Below, piece after piece: positions 35,782 to 46,128 of a stretch of DNA of 64,000 nucleotides. Made by a program: the position numbers and the translations under genes. The notes below the pieces were generated by a model. The model was given only the letters and a program-made list of their open reading frames with translations, had not been told where the DNA came from and ran no database searches. The DNA comes from Bradyrhizobium sp. SZCCHNS1050 (GTDB taxonomy: Bacteria > Pseudomonadota > Alphaproteobacteria > Rhizobiales > Xanthobacteraceae). Every line of letters starts with the position of its first letter. Position 1 is the stretch's first letter. The stretch spans positions 1,987,501 to 2,051,500 of the forward strand of contig NZ_JAUETR010000001.1 of the NCBI RefSeq assembly GCF_032484785.1, written 5' to 3'.

Positions 35782-36555
35782 TTACCAGCAAGTGTAGCCG
35801 CCATCGACAACGACGACGCTGCCGGTCATCAAACTTGCGGCTTCCGAGGCCAGGAACAGCACCACCGAGGCGATCTCCTCGACCTGCCCCATCCGTGCCA
35901 TCGGGGTTCCACCGATCCAGGCGTCGTACATCCGCGGATTGCTCTTCACGAAGGCGTTCAGCGGAGTCTCGATATAGGTCGGCGCGACCGCGTTGACGCG
36001 GATGCCCCGCGCGCCCCATTCGGCCGCCAGCGACTTGGTCAGATGGTGCACCGCAGCCTTGGACGCGTTGTAGAAGCACTGCTCCTGCGGCTTGTTGACG
36101 ATGAAGCCGGACATCGAGCCGATGTTGACGATGGCGCCACTGTTGGCCGCCAGCATGTGCTTGCCGAAGGCGCGGCAGCACCAGAAGGTGCCGTTGAGAT
36201 TGACGTCCAGCACGTTCAGCCAGTGCTCGTCGGTGACGGTCTCGGCCGGCGTCTCGCTGCGCGCGATGCCGGCATTGTTGACGAGGATGTCGATGCCGCC
36301 GTAGCGCGCGACCAGATCGTCGGCCACCTCGTTGACCTGAGCCGAGTTGGTGACGTCCATCAGCGCGGTCTCGGTGTCATAGCCCTTGGCCTTCATCGCC
36401 GCCTGCCCGTCCGCCGCCGCCTTGGCGTCGCGATCGGCGATCACGACATGCGCGCCCGCCTCCGCCAGCGCCTCGACGCAAGCCAGGCCAATGCCCTGCC
36501 CGCCGCCGGTGACCAACGCGGTCTTGCCGTTCAGTTTGAATTTTTCGAGGTACAT
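35782..36555 (-). CDS. Polyol-dehydrogenase-type SDR
   Basis: 257-residue SDR: TGGGQGIG cofactor motif at ~16, NNAGIA at ~95, catalytic Ser in NIGSMSG and YNASK (Tyr-X3-Lys) at ~160, ending SVVVVDGGYTCW. From its place between an ABC sugar/polyol importer and two ketose kinases it probably oxidises the imported polyol to a ketose, as SmoS does in sorbitol/mannitol operons; that is inference. ATG 36555 has only a weak ribosome site. Confidence 0.88.
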   Translation of the reverse strand: MYLEKFKLNGKTALVTGGGQGIGLACVEALAEAGAHVVIADRDAKAAADGQAAMKAKGYDTETALMDVTNSAQVNEVADDLVARYGGIDILVNNAGIARSETPAETVTDEHWLNVLDVNLNGTFWCCRAFGKHMLAANSGAIVNIGSMSGFIVNKPQEQCFYNASKAAVHHLTKSLAAEWGARGIRVNAVAPTYIETPLNAFVKSNPRMYDAWIGGTPMARMGQVEEIASVVLFLASEAASLMTGSVVVVDGGYTCW

Positions 36556-36602
36556 CGTCGTGGTCCGTTGTTGTCGTTGACGCCCGAAGGGGACGTCACC
36601 TC

Positions 36603-37610
<1,008 letters not shown>

Positions 37611-37624
37611 GGTCAGCCCTTTCG

Positions 37625-38455
37625 TTACTTCACTGCGCCGAAGGTCAGCCCGCGCACGAGCTGCTTCTGGCTGAACCAGCCGATGATCAGGATCGGCGCG
37701 ATCGCGAGCGTGGACGCCGCCGACAGCCGCGCCCAGAACAGGCCTTCCGGGCTCGAATAGGAGGCGATGAAGGTCGTCAGCGGCGCCGCATTCAATGTCG
37801 ACAGGTTCAAGGTCCAGAACGCCTCGTTCCAGGCGAGGATCAGGTTCAGGAGAAGGGTCGAGGCCAGCCCCGGGATCGCCATCGGCGTCAGCACGTAGAT
37901 CAGCTCGCGCCCGATCGTGGCGCCGTCCATCCGCGCCGCCTCGAGGATGTCCTTCGGGATCTCCTTGAAGTAGGTGAACAGCATCCAGATCACGATCGGC
38001 AAATTGCCGAGGCACAGGATGAAGACCAGCCCGGTGCGGGTGTCCAGCAGACCGAAATTCTTGTAGATGAGATAGATCGGCACGAGCACGCCGACCGGCG
38101 GCATCATCTTGGTCGAGAGCATCCAGAGCAGGATGTCCTTGGTGCGCTTGGTCGGCGCAAACGCCATCGACCACGCCGCAGGGATCGCGATCAGCATCGC
38201 GATCAGGGTCGAACCGCCGGCGATGATCAGCGAGTTCAGCGCGTGGTGCAGATAGTCGCTGCGCTCCTGCACGGTGACGTAGTTCTCGGTGGTCCAGTGG
38301 AAGAACAGGAACGACGGCGGCGTCGCGAACGCCTCCAGCTCGGTCTTGAAGCTCGCCAGCACCATCCACAGGATCGGGAAGAAGATCACGAAGCCGGCCA
38401 GCCACGCGGCCACGGTCGAGATCGCGACATGACGTCCGGTGACCTTGCGCGCCAT
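37625..38455 (-). CDS. ABC sugar/polyol permease, second subunit
   Basis: 276 residues, MalG-like inner-membrane permease with six helices. The EAA loop that docks on the ATPase is [28 protein letters not shown] (~180-205). It pairs with the permease encoded two bases upstream. ATG 38455. It ends 14 bases before the ATPase start. Confidence 0.93.
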   Translation of the reverse strand: MARKVTGRHVAISTVAAWLAGFVIFFPILWMVLASFKTELEAFATPPSFLFFHWTTENYVTVQERSDYLHHALNSLIIAGGSTLIAMLIAIPAAWSMAFAPTKRTKDILLWMLSTKMMPPVGVLVPIYLIYKNFGLLDTRTGLVFILCLGNLPIVIWMLFTYFKEIPKDILEAARMDGATIGRELIYVLTPMAIPGLASTLLLNLILAWNEAFWTLNLSTLNAAPLTTFIASYSSPEGLFWARLSAASTLAIAPILIIGWFSQKQLVRGLTFGAVK

Positions 38456-38457
38456 GG

Positions 38458-39330
38458 TCAGGCCTCCAGATTGCGGCCGACGATGCGGACCAGGAAGAAG
38501 GCGACGATGTTGGCGATGACCACCGCGACGAGGCCGCCGGCCGAGGCGGTACCGACGTCGAACTGGATCAGCGCCTGAGAATAGACCAGGAAGGCGATGT
38601 TGGTGGTCTGCAACCCCGGCCCGCCGCCGGTGGTGACGAAGATCTCGGCGAACACCGTGAGCAGGAAGATGGTCTCGATCAGGATCACCACCGTGATCGG
38701 GCGCGCCAGATGCGGCACGGTCAGATAGATGAAGCGCGACAGCGCGCCGGCGCCATCCATCTCGGCGGCTTCCTTCTGCTCCTCGTCGAGCGACTGCAGC
38801 GCGGTCAGCAGGATCAGGGTCGCGAACGGCAGCCACTGCCAGGCGACGATGAAGATGACCGCGAGCAGCGGCGCGTCGGTGAACCAGTCGATCGGCGTCA
38901 GCCCCAGCGAGGTCGCGATCCAGGCAAACAGGCCGGACACCGGATGCATCAGCAGGTTCTTCCACACCAGCGCGCTGACCGTCGGCATCACGAAGAACGG
39001 CGCGATCACCATCAGGCGGATGATGTTGCGGCCAATCACGGGCTGGTCGAGCAGGATCGCGAGGGGAATGCCGAGACCGATGGTCAGCAGCAGCACCGAG
39101 CCGACCAGCACCAGCGTATTCTGCAGCGAGGCGAGGAAGGCGGGATCGGTGAGGAAGTAGGTGAAGTTCTCGAAGCCGACGAAGCTCTCCGAGCCGGGAT
39201 CGAGCAGGCTGTAATGCAGGGTCGAGAAGTAGATCGTCAGCGCCAGCGGCACGATCATCCAGATGAACAGCAGGATGACCGCCGGCGACATCAGCGCGCG
39301 GGCGAGGAGTTGCGTCTGCCTGGTGGCCAT
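38458..39330 (-). CDS. ABC sugar/polyol permease, first subunit
   Basis: 290 residues, MalF-like permease with six helices and a short N-terminus. The EAA loop is [29 protein letters not shown] (~185-213). It forms the membrane channel with the next-encoded permease. A dispersed palindromic repeat and a terminator-like hairpin separate it from the binding-protein gene upstream, so permease levels are probably lower than those of the receptor. Confidence 0.93.
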   Translation of the reverse strand: MATRQTQLLARALMSPAVILLFIWMIVPLALTIYFSTLHYSLLDPGSESFVGFENFTYFLTDPAFLASLQNTLVLVGSVLLLTIGLGIPLAILLDQPVIGRNIIRLMVIAPFFVMPTVSALVWKNLLMHPVSGLFAWIATSLGLTPIDWFTDAPLLAVIFIVAWQWLPFATLILLTALQSLDEEQKEAAEMDGAGALSRFIYLTVPHLARPITVVILIETIFLLTVFAEIFVTTGGGPGLQTTNIAFLVYSQALIQFDVGTASAGGLVAVVIANIVAFFLVRIVGRNLEA

Positions 39331-39360
39331 TGCCGCTGTCCATTTGCTCGATGAACACTG

Positions 39361-39441
39361 CCGTCATTGCGAGCGAAGCGAAGCAATCCACAATCACGGG
39401 GGACTCTGGATTGCTTCGTCGCCTTCGGCTCCTCGCAATGA
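39361..39441. repeat. Dispersed palindromic repeat, copy 4
   Basis: CCGTCATTGCGAGCGAAGCG and CCTCGCAATGACCACG arms with AAGCAATCCA/TGGATTGCTT inner arms; same family as at 5305, 13369 and 18388. It lies inside the polyol operon between binding-protein and permease genes. Confidence 0.85.
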
Positions 39442-39553
39442 CCACGCCGCCGTGAGAATAAAAGCCTCGGGCACGGTGCACCTCGCCCCGCAAGCGGGGA
39501 GAGGGAGCGCACCGTCGTCCGGGCAAGAGCTCGAACAACGTTGGAGAGAAAAT

Positions 39554-39583
39554 GCGGCCATCCCTGTGGGGAGGGATGGCCGC
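39554..39583 (-). terminator. Stem-loop after the binding-protein gene
   Basis: GCGGCCATCCCT (39554-39565) and AGGGATGGCCGC (39572-39583) form a perfect 12-base-pair stem with a six-base loop. On the minus strand it is followed by ATTTTCTC. It lies 51 bases beyond the binding-protein stop, the usual place for an intercistronic attenuating terminator or mRNA-stabilising hairpin. Confidence 0.75.
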
Positions 39584-39633
39584 CAGTGATCAGCTCGGGA
39601 GGAGTTTCGTGTCGAGCTGATAACTTTGCGCGC

Positions 39634-40965
39634 CTATTTGATGTAGCCGGCGCGCTTCATCTCGCGTTCGGTGGAGGACTGTGCCGCCGCGAGCGCCGCA
39701 TCGACGGTCATCGAGCCGGCGAGTGCCGCCGAGAACTGCTGCCCCACCGCGGTGCCGATGCCCTGGAATTCAGGAATCGCGGCGTATTGCACGCCGACGT
39801 AAGGCACCGGCTTGACCGTCGGCTTGTTCGGATCGGCGGCATCGATCGAGGCCAGGGTCAGCTTGGCGAACGGCGCGACCTTCAGGTACTCCTCGTTCTT
39901 GTAGAGCGAGGTGCGGGTGCCCGGCGGCACGTTGGCCCAGCCGTCCTTCGACGCGACGAGCTTCAGATAGTCCTTGCTGGTCGCCCAGGCGATGAACTTC
40001 TCCGCCGCCTCGACCTTCTGCGAGCCGGCGGGCACCGCGAGGCTCCACGCCCACAGCCAGTTGGCGTTCTTGCCGAGGCCGGTGTTCGGCGCCAGCGCGA
40101 AGCCGACCTTGTCGGCGACCTTCGACTCCTTCGGGTTGGTCACGAACGAGGCCGCCACGGTCGCGTCGATCCACATCGCGCATTTGCCGGAGTTGAACAG
40201 CGCGAGGTTTTCGTTGAAGCCGTTCGAACTGGCGCCGGGAGGGCCTGCCTCCTTCATCAGCTCGACATACGTCGTCAGCGTCTTCTTCCATTCCGGCGTG
40301 TTGAACTGCGGCTGCCATTTCTCGTCGAACCAGCGCGCGCCGAACGAATTCGACATCGCGGTCAGGAACGCCATGTTCTCGCCCCAGCCGGCCTTGCCGC
40401 GCAGGCAGATGCCGTACACGCCGGCCTGCTTGTCGGTGAGCTTCTTGGCGGCGTCGACGACGAAGTCCCAGGTCGGGCTTTCCGGCATCTTCAGCCCGGC
40501 CTTGTCGAACAGGTCGGTGCGGTACATCACGAACGAGCTCTCGCCGTAGAACGGCGCGGCATAGAGCTTGGCGTCGACCGATACCGCGTCCTTGATCTTG
40601 GGCAGGATGTCGCCCGCGTCATAGTCGGCGCCGAGCTTGTCGAGCGGCACCAGCCAGTTCTTCTTGGCCCAGATCGGCACCTCATAGGTGCCGATGGTGA
40701 GGATGTCGAACTGGCCGCCCTTGGTGGCGATGTCCGTCGTCACGCGCTGGCGCAGCACGTTCTCTTCCAGCGTCACCCATTTCACGGAGATGTCGGGGTT
40801 GGCCTTGGTGAACTCGCTGGTTAGGCCCTGCATCCGGATCATGTCACCGTTGTTGACGGTGGCGATCGTCAGACTCGTCTCCGCCAGTGCGGGCGCATGT
40901 GTCAGCAGCGTGGCGGCGCCCAGCAGGGCGGCAAGCGTGCTCGTCCGAGTGAAGATGGTCTTCAC
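39634..40965 (-). CDS. ABC sugar/polyol-binding protein
   Basis: 443 residues, family 1 extracellular solute-binding protein. Signal peptide to about residue 28 (LAALLGAATLLTHAPALAE). The mature protein has VNNGDMIRMQGLTSEFTKANPDISVKWVTLEENVLRQRV, the typical sorbitol/mannitol-receptor opening. The start is GTG at 40965, preceded by GGGAGGAGACC. It is the first structural gene of the operon, 26 bases downstream of a candidate operator, and should deliver polyol or sugar to the two permeases. Confidence 0.92.
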   Translation of the reverse strand: MKTIFTRTSTLAALLGAATLLTHAPALAETSLTIATVNNGDMIRMQGLTSEFTKANPDISVKWVTLEENVLRQRVTTDIATKGGQFDILTIGTYEVPIWAKKNWLVPLDKLGADYDAGDILPKIKDAVSVDAKLYAAPFYGESSFVMYRTDLFDKAGLKMPESPTWDFVVDAAKKLTDKQAGVYGICLRGKAGWGENMAFLTAMSNSFGARWFDEKWQPQFNTPEWKKTLTTYVELMKEAGPPGASSNGFNENLALFNSGKCAMWIDATVAASFVTNPKESKVADKVGFALAPNTGLGKNANWLWAWSLAVPAGSQKVEAAEKFIAWATSKDYLKLVASKDGWANVPPGTRTSLYKNEEYLKVAPFAKLTLASIDAADPNKPTVKPVPYVGVQYAAIPEFQGIGTAVGQQFSAALAGSMTVDAALAAAQSSTEREMKRAGYIK

Positions 40966-40990
40966 GGTCTCCTCCCATTCCCGCGGTTAT

Positions 40991-41023
40991 TGAATATATG
41001 CTCACGGGCTGAGCTGATGTTCA
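40991..41023. promoter_or_regulatory. Candidate operator for the SorC-type regulator
   Basis: TGAATATATGCTCA and TGAGCTGATGTTCA are inverted (11 of 14 positions match) around CGGGC. The site lies between the regulator gene and the binding-protein start codon. Its size and spacing suit a SorC/DeoR-type multimer; assignment is by position only. Confidence 0.55.
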
Positions 41024-41128
41024 CAACACTGATCGGGCTTTGTCAAGCATGCGCCGGCGCCCACAGGTTGTGCGGCGCGACAGGAATCCGATCTTTGATA
41101 GAACAATGCGCAGCAGCGCCGCGGGCCT

Positions 41129-42076
41129 TCACGCCAGGATGGCGCGCGCCGTGGCCTCGTCGGTAATCAGGCCGTTGACGAGCCGCCCGGTCAGCGCGGC
41201 GCGGATGGCCGGGATCTTCGCCGGTCCCAGCGCCGCCGCGATCGTCATCGCGCGGGCCGGCACCTCGGGCGGAATGCTGGTGAGTCTGCGGTTGGTGCCG
41301 CCGGCGATCACCCTGCCGTTGGCGTCATAGGCCCACCCGGTGATCTCGCCGATGGCCCCGAGCCGCATCATCTCGGTGAGCTCGTCGCGGGTGACGAAGC
41401 CGTCGACATGCATCTGCGCCTTCTGGTCCATCTGGCCGATGCCGACCAGCTTGAGGTCGGCCTTGTCGGCGACCGCCTTGACCTTGGCGATGGCATCGAG
41501 CCGGACCATGCGGTCGCGCTCGTCCTCGGTGCCCATCAGGAACGGCAGCGGCATCGGATAATGCCGCGCGCCGGTGCGGTCGGCGAGCCGGCCGACGGTG
41601 TCGAAGAAGCTGGCGGAGCCGTCGGCCAGGATGTTGCCGACCAGCGAGACGATCTGGTGCTCGGGCCGGTCGACCGGCGAGACGCGCTCGACGGCGGCGC
41701 GCACCGCCCGGCCCGTGCCGAGCGCGATGATGACCGGCGTCTCGGCGCGCAGCGTCGTCTCCAGCAGGTTGGCGCAGCGTTCGGCGATCCCCGCTGCGCC
41801 GGCCGGCGCGGCCGGATCGGTCGGGACCACCTCGCAGTGCACCAGCGCGAAGCGCTCCTTGAGCTGCGCGGCCAGCGCCATGCACGAGGCGATCGGATGC
41901 TCGAGCCGGAACGTGATCAGCCGCTCGGCAAGGCACAGCGACACCAGCCGCTGCGCCGAGGCGCGCGACACCTGCAGCATCCGGGCGATCTCGTCCTGGG
42001 TATGGCCCGCGATGAAGTACAGCCAGCCGGCGCGAGCGGCATCGTCGAGCCGTGATTTGTCGCTGTCGCCCGCCAT
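41129..42076 (-). CDS. SorC/DeoR-type sugar-responsive regulator
   Basis: 315 residues. N-terminal helix-turn-helix TQDEIARMLQVSRASAQRLVSLCLAERLITF (~27-58), then a SorC-type sugar-phosphate-binding domain (VIIALGTGRAVRAAVERV, VGNILADGSASFFDTVGRLAD, DLKLVGIGQMDQKAQMHVDGFVT). It probably senses a phosphorylated intermediate of the operon it heads and controls the binding-protein promoter. ATG 42076. Confidence 0.9.
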   Translation of the reverse strand: MAGDSDKSRLDDAARAGWLYFIAGHTQDEIARMLQVSRASAQRLVSLCLAERLITFRLEHPIASCMALAAQLKERFALVHCEVVPTDPAAPAGAAGIAERCANLLETTLRAETPVIIALGTGRAVRAAVERVSPVDRPEHQIVSLVGNILADGSASFFDTVGRLADRTGARHYPMPLPFLMGTEDERDRMVRLDAIAKVKAVADKADLKLVGIGQMDQKAQMHVDGFVTRDELTEMMRLGAIGEITGWAYDANGRVIAGGTNRRLTSIPPEVPARAMTIAAALGPAKIPAIRAALTGRLVNGLITDEATARAILA

Positions 42077-42362
42077 GACGCCGAGCCGGCCTCCCTTTCA
42101 GAACACGTCTTCCCGGCCGAGCGCGGCCCGACGCTGATCGGCCTACACTATGCCATGGCGCTCACGGCGCCGGGAACCGAGGCGCGCCACCATCCCCAGG
42201 AGGAACGCGGCAGGGTCATCCAGACCAGATCATATGCTCTGATCGTGGGCAATAGCCCAATCTCGGCAGGTTGCGCCCAGCGTCGCGGACCCTCGCTCGG
42301 CGCACGACGGCTGCGCATCCCCGAGGGATGCGGCGGCTCGGCCGGCCGCTTAGCTCGGGGGC

Positions 42363-42698
42363 ATGGCCCTCCCCTCTCTCGTCCGCCCCCGCCGCGCCGC
42401 TCCGGTGTTCGTCTGCCGCAAATGCCTGAAGCGCAGCGATGACCCCAAAGCATTGAACAAGGCCTTGAAGAAGGCCATCAGGCACGCGCTGGAATCCCAC
42501 GACAGCCCCGGCAACCGCGCAGGCGAGAAGCCGGCCCGCGTCATCGCGACGAGCTGCTTCGGCCTCTGCCCGAAGCGGGCGGTCGTGGTCACCGGCGGCG
42601 TCCACGCGGCACGCGGCGAATATGTGCTCGTCTCCGCAGCCGGGGATGTGCCCACCGCCCTGGCGATGCTGCGCGACGATCCAGACCGGCCGCGTTGA
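42363..42698 (+). CDS. Thioredoxin-fold [2Fe-2S] ferredoxin-like protein
   Basis: 111 residues. Cysteines are arranged as FVCRKCLKR (18, 21) and TSCFGLCPKRAV (~64, 68), matching the C-X2-C..C-X3-C ligands of thioredoxin-like ferredoxins, so a small electron carrier is likely. No partner enzyme adjacent. ATG 42363 has GGGGGC immediately upstream. The preceding 285 bases to the regulator gene hold no recognised feature. Confidence 0.78.
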   Translation: MALPSLVRPRRAAPVFVCRKCLKRSDDPKALNKALKKAIRHALESHDSPGNRAGEKPARVIATSCFGLCPKRAVVVTGGVHAARGEYVLVSAAGDVPTALAMLRDDPDRPR

Positions 42699-42814
42699 GT
42701 TCGTGATGGTGAACAAAACCTTGAGCCGGACGCTCGAGTCTCATCGGCGGTCTTGACACTTGCTTGGTGCGCCGCGGGCTTAGCTGGCGCATCACGTCAT
42801 CAGCAAGCGCCGCC

Positions 42815-43225
42815 ATGAGTCCCACCGCCACCATCGCAGTCTCCGGCATGCAAGCCGCCTCGCGCCGGCTCGAGGTGTCCGCCTCGAACGTCGCCAATGC
42901 CAGGAGCACGGGCGCGCTGCCCAATGCCGACGGCACGCTGCCGGCCGGTGCGCCGAAGGCCTACGACCCGCTCGAGCTGGTGCAGAGCGACGTCGCCGGC
43001 GGCGGCACGCAGACGACCATCACGCGTTCGAGCTCGGGTACGTCCGCGAGCTACGATCCCACCGCGCCGTTCGCCAACAAGGATGGCCTCGTCGCCGCGC
43101 CCAATGTCGATCTCGCGCAGGAGATGATCAGCCAGCTCGTCGCCAAATACAGCTTCGCCGCGAACGCGAAAGTGCTGAAGGCGAGCGACGAGATGAGCCG
43201 CACCGTGATCGACATGAAGGTGTAG
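42815..43225 (+). CDS. Orphan FlgC-like flagellar rod protein
   Basis: 136 residues. The N-terminal rod motif AVSGMQAASRRLEVSASNVANARSTG and the C-terminal VAAPNVDLAQEMISQLVAKYSFAANAKVLKASDEMSRTVIDMKV are those of FlgC/FlgB-type proximal rod proteins. No other flagellar gene is nearby, so this is either a solitary paralogue or a relocated part. ATG 42815 was chosen over a further upstream codon because the family starts here. Confidence 0.82.
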   Translation: MSPTATIAVSGMQAASRRLEVSASNVANARSTGALPNADGTLPAGAPKAYDPLELVQSDVAGGGTQTTITRSSSGTSASYDPTAPFANKDGLVAAPNVDLAQEMISQLVAKYSFAANAKVLKASDEMSRTVIDMKV

Positions 43226-43255
43226 GCCGGCCTCGATAGCCCGGCGACTCCCGCG

Positions 43256-43441
43256 TCAGCGCGAGAATACGGCGACTAGCCAGTGGATCAGCGTGGCACC
43301 GCCAATAGGCGCGACCATAAGCAGCATCATGTTGAAGCCGATCAGCACGAGCAGCAGCTTTTCACACCGCGGCGACAGCCGTCGCTTCAGCGGCTCCGGC
43401 TTCGGATCATGCGGCCAGTGGCCGGGCAAGTCGACGAACAT
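43256..43441 (-). CDS. Small single-helix membrane protein
   Basis: 61 residues, not recognised: a polar N-terminus (MFVDLPGHWPHDPKPEPLKRR) and hydrophobic helices LLLVLIGFNMMLLMVAPIGGATLIHWLV. ATG 43441 with GTGAGGGCCGC upstream is better supported than the longer reading from 43510. Confidence 0.55.
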   Translation of the reverse strand: MFVDLPGHWPHDPKPEPLKRRLSPRCEKLLLVLIGFNMMLLMVAPIGGATLIHWLVAVFSR

Positions 43442-43561
43442 TGCGGCCCTCACCTGTCGCTGCAGAACGCCGGAGCGGGCGGACCGGATGCCCCTGCGGA
43501 CGACGAGCATCGTAGCACGGCGAGATCATGGAGACGGCCGACAGCGCGTCCTGCGCCGTGC

Positions 43562-43945
43562 TCACGCGGTGTCCTGACCCAGCTCGGCCAGCACCCCTGG
43601 CTCCACCAGCAGCCCCTGCCGCTCATAGCGCCCGCGCGTCCGGCTGAAGCGCACCACCACCGCATGGCGTTTGCTCTTCGCCTTGGCCCGCCGCGACAGC
43701 AGCGCGTTGCCGGCGGGCAGAAACACGAGATCGCCGAGACCGACGCATGAGAGACACGCCGGACCGCCATCCTCCATCATGAGGACATCGCCGGTCCCGC
43801 CGCAGCGATGACAGCTCCAGCCGTCCCGCGCCGGCACGATCGCCACCAGCTCCGGCACCCGGCTCGCCTTCGCTGCCACACGCTCGCGCTTCTTCTCGGA
43901 GAGCGCCGGCGAGACCCAAAATCGTGCACGCTGACAAGGCGCGCA
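43562..43945 (-). pseudogene. DUF2293-like gene remnant
   Basis: The frame reads RFWVSPALSEKKRERVAAKAS, a CHRCGGTG..CLSC zinc pattern, then GDLVFLPAGNALLSRRAKAKSKRHAVVVRFSRTRGRYERQGLLVEPGVLAELGQDTA. This resembles the middle of larger DUF2293-type proteins, which continue beyond the LLVE segment. Here it stops right after, no ATG precedes the conserved part, and a TAA cuts the frame at 43946. A GTG at 43879 could still give a 105-residue product, so a short functional form is not excluded. Confidence 0.55.
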
Positions 43946-44040
43946 TTATCCAACAGAGCCGGCGGCGATCAAGAGCGGCGCGACCGCGGCATCGGGCCAC
44001 GCGGTGACGCGGCCCGATTCAACCGCGTGAAGAGATCTTC

Positions 44041-44793
44041 CTAGGCGCTTTTCGCGACCGCGCCCTGCCCCGTCCGCTCGCCGGTCACCTCGCCGGCCGG
44101 CTCCGGGCTCAGCCAGCGATAGATGAAGCCGCCGGCCGCGCCGCCGAGCAGCGGCGCCACCCAGAACAGCCAGAGCTGCGCCAGCGCCCAGCCGCCGACG
44201 AACAGCGCCGGCCCGGTGCTGCGCGCCGGGTTCACCGAGGTGTTGGTGACGTGGATGCTGATGAGGTGAATGAGCGTCAGCGCCAGCCCGATCGCCAGCG
44301 GCGCAAATCCCACCGGCGCCTTGCCATGGGTCGCGCCCATGATCACGAACAGGAACATCATCGTCAGCACGAACTCGCTGAGCAGGCAGGCCCCGAGCCC
44401 ATATTTGCCGGGCGAATGCTCCGCATAGCCATTGGCGGCAAAGCCGCTCGCCGTGCTGAAGTCCGGCGCCCCGCTGGCGATCGCATACAGCACGGCCGCG
44501 CCAACGATGGCGCCGACCACCTGCGCGATGATGTAGGGCACGATCAGCCCGGTCGGGAACCGCCCGCCACACGCCAGTCCCACGGTGACAGCCGGATTGA
44601 GATGGCAGCCCGAGATGTGCCCGATCGCATAGGCCATGGTCACCACGGTGAGCCCGAACGCGAGCGCCACGCCGAGCATGCCGATCCCGACATCCGGCAC
44701 GCCGGCTGCGATCACCGCACTGCCGCAACCGCCGAAGGTCAGCCAGAACGTCCCGATCGCCTCCGCCACGAGCTTGTTGTTGTTGCCGTTCAT
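44041..44793 (-). CDS. aqpZ: Aquaporin Z-type water channel
   Basis: 250 residues, MIP family. Two NPA boxes are present: GCHLNPAVT near residue 63 and NTSVNPARS near 185, the latter with the Arg of the selectivity filter. Six helices plus two half-helices are predictable. The Thr-Ser and Arg surroundings suit a water channel rather than a glycerol facilitator. ATG 44793 is five bases after GGGAGG; the neighbouring ATG 44796 is too close to it. Confidence 0.92.
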   Translation of the reverse strand: MNGNNNKLVAEAIGTFWLTFGGCGSAVIAAGVPDVGIGMLGVALAFGLTVVTMAYAIGHISGCHLNPAVTVGLACGGRFPTGLIVPYIIAQVVGAIVGAAVLYAIASGAPDFSTASGFAANGYAEHSPGKYGLGACLLSEFVLTMMFLFVIMGATHGKAPVGFAPLAIGLALTLIHLISIHVTNTSVNPARSTGPALFVGGWALAQLWLFWVAPLLGGAAGGFIYRWLSPEPAGEVTGERTGQGAVAKSA

Positions 44794-44950
44794 CATCGCC
44801 TCCCTGGGTGCGTGTGATTGGCTGGAGCCCGCCTCTCCCGTCAATGGAGAAGATGATCACTTCGACAACCTGGAGTCAAAGGCGGATTCGCGGTCGGCCG
44901 TGGGATGCCAGTGACTTTGAGTCAGAAAGAGTCCGACCGTTCGTAGTTCG

Positions 44951-45147
44951 TAGGGCGGATGAACGAAGCGTCATCCGCCAGCTTACGCTGCTTGCCAACA
45001 GCCGTCGGCGCTCATTCCTGGAGGAAGCTCGTTCCTTCCGTGAACCAGCTTGATCGGCGAGAGGCTGCTCATCGAGCTTGCGGCCGACGGTCCAAGCCGA
45101 CATCGATGATCCCGCATGGCGGATGATGCTCCGCTCATCCGCCCTAC
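44951..45147. repeat. MITE-like element with terminal inverted repeats
   Basis: TAGGGCGGATGA at 44951 and its inverse TCATCCGCCCTA at 45135-45146 form ends about 195 bases apart. Each end is itself a hairpin: GGCGGATGA/TCATCCGCC at 44954-44979 and again at 45118-45143. No gene inside. The structure is that of a miniature element or of two inverted copies of a dispersed palindrome. Confidence 0.65.
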
Positions 45148-45150
45148 GTG

Positions 45151-45384
45151 CTATCGATTTTGCTGACATGCCGGCGAGAGCATCGGCACGTTCGCCCACG
45201 GCCAATTGTGCCAGCGCCCGTCTTCGCCGACGCAAGCGGAGGATGTCGGAGACGGGCTCGTTGTCGCAGCCGCGGATGCTTCAAGCGCGGCAAACCGGTG
45301 GTCGACATAGGTCGTGGACAGGTACCCCGCGACGGTCACCACCAGGACGACCGCAAATCCCTTGGCTGAGTCACTCCAGCGCAT
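45151..45384 (-). CDS. Small membrane-anchored protein
   Basis: 77 residues, not recognised: MRWSDSAKGF then one transmembrane helix AVVLVVTVAGYLSTTYV and a periplasmic-side tail with two cysteines (SSACVGEDG, SPACQQ). ATG 45384 follows GGGATG. It abuts the MITE-like element, so its 3' end may derive from it. Confidence 0.5.
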   Translation of the reverse strand: MRWSDSAKGFAVVLVVTVAGYLSTTYVDHRFAALEASAAATTSPSPTSSACVGEDGRWHNWPWANVPMLSPACQQNR

Positions 45385-45744
45385 GTCATCACATCCCTTG
45401 TTCGGCGTGCCAGGAACACACGGGAATACTTTGACGCGCAATCGTGCAGCGGGCTGTGAGAGAGGTCACATCGACATCAAGCCGTTATGTCGGCTCCTGA
45501 TCGGCCGGCTTGTTCGCGGGGGTGGGTCTCGGCGTGACGGATGCCTCGGCGTTAGTGGAGCGTCACCGTAATCCTACGAGCCGCGCGCAACGAAGTATCC
45601 GTGGCCCCGCTGGAGATTCAAAACTCATCATCGAAAATATTTCCAACAATCCTTACAATTTCGATTGACATGTAAGGATGTTTGGGATATACATTTATTA
45701 CGCTACGGATCGGCCGAGCGATTTCAGAACGAAAGGAATATCGA
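45385..45744. other. Gene-free AT-rich stretch
   Basis: 360 bases without a credible gene. The second half (from about 45600) is markedly AT-rich, with TTGACATGTAAGG near 45664 offering a possible -35 element for the HTH gene that follows. AGCGTCACCGTAATCC at 45559 recurs twice near 55655. Confidence 0.5.
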
Positions 45745-46128
45745 ATGGATTTTGACCCCAGGTATCAGGACGAGAAGAATGGTCCCTTGAAAAAGGAAGT
45801 ACGAGATCGACTGAGACGCTTCCGCAGCCTCTTCACGCTGGCTGAGATTGGCGAAACCCTCAAATTCAGTGGGCCGTTCGTCAGCCAATTGCTGAACGAG
45901 AAGAACCCTGCGCGCGTGGACAGCAAGCATATTGAGCGCATCGTCCGCGCTATCGAGGAAGGCGAAGTGAAGCACGCGAAAAAGCTGGGACTGAACAAGC
46001 CCCCGCCTCAAAATGGCTCAGCGCCACACGCCCCTGCTTCTGACGAGAAGCAGACGCTAGACTACCACCTTGCCGCAATTGACGCGCTTGGATGGAAAAT
46101 TACCGGACTTCAGCGCAAAGAAGTTTAA
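45745..46128 (+). CDS. Small helix-turn-helix protein
   Basis: 127 residues. RSLFTLAEIGETLKFSGPFVSQLLNEKNPARVDSKHIERIVRAIEEGE (from about residue 25) is an XRE-like helix-turn-helix; the C-terminal third (YHLAAIDALGWKITGLQRKEV) is of unknown fold. ATG 45745 has GAAAGGAATATCG before it. Its lower G+C content compared with neighbouring genes suggests recent arrival. It could be a phage- or plasmid-type regulator; no partner is adjacent. Confidence 0.65.
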   Translation: MDFDPRYQDEKNGPLKKEVRDRLRRFRSLFTLAEIGETLKFSGPFVSQLLNEKNPARVDSKHIERIVRAIEEGEVKHAKKLGLNKPPPQNGSAPHAPASDEKQTLDYHLAAIDALGWKITGLQRKEV

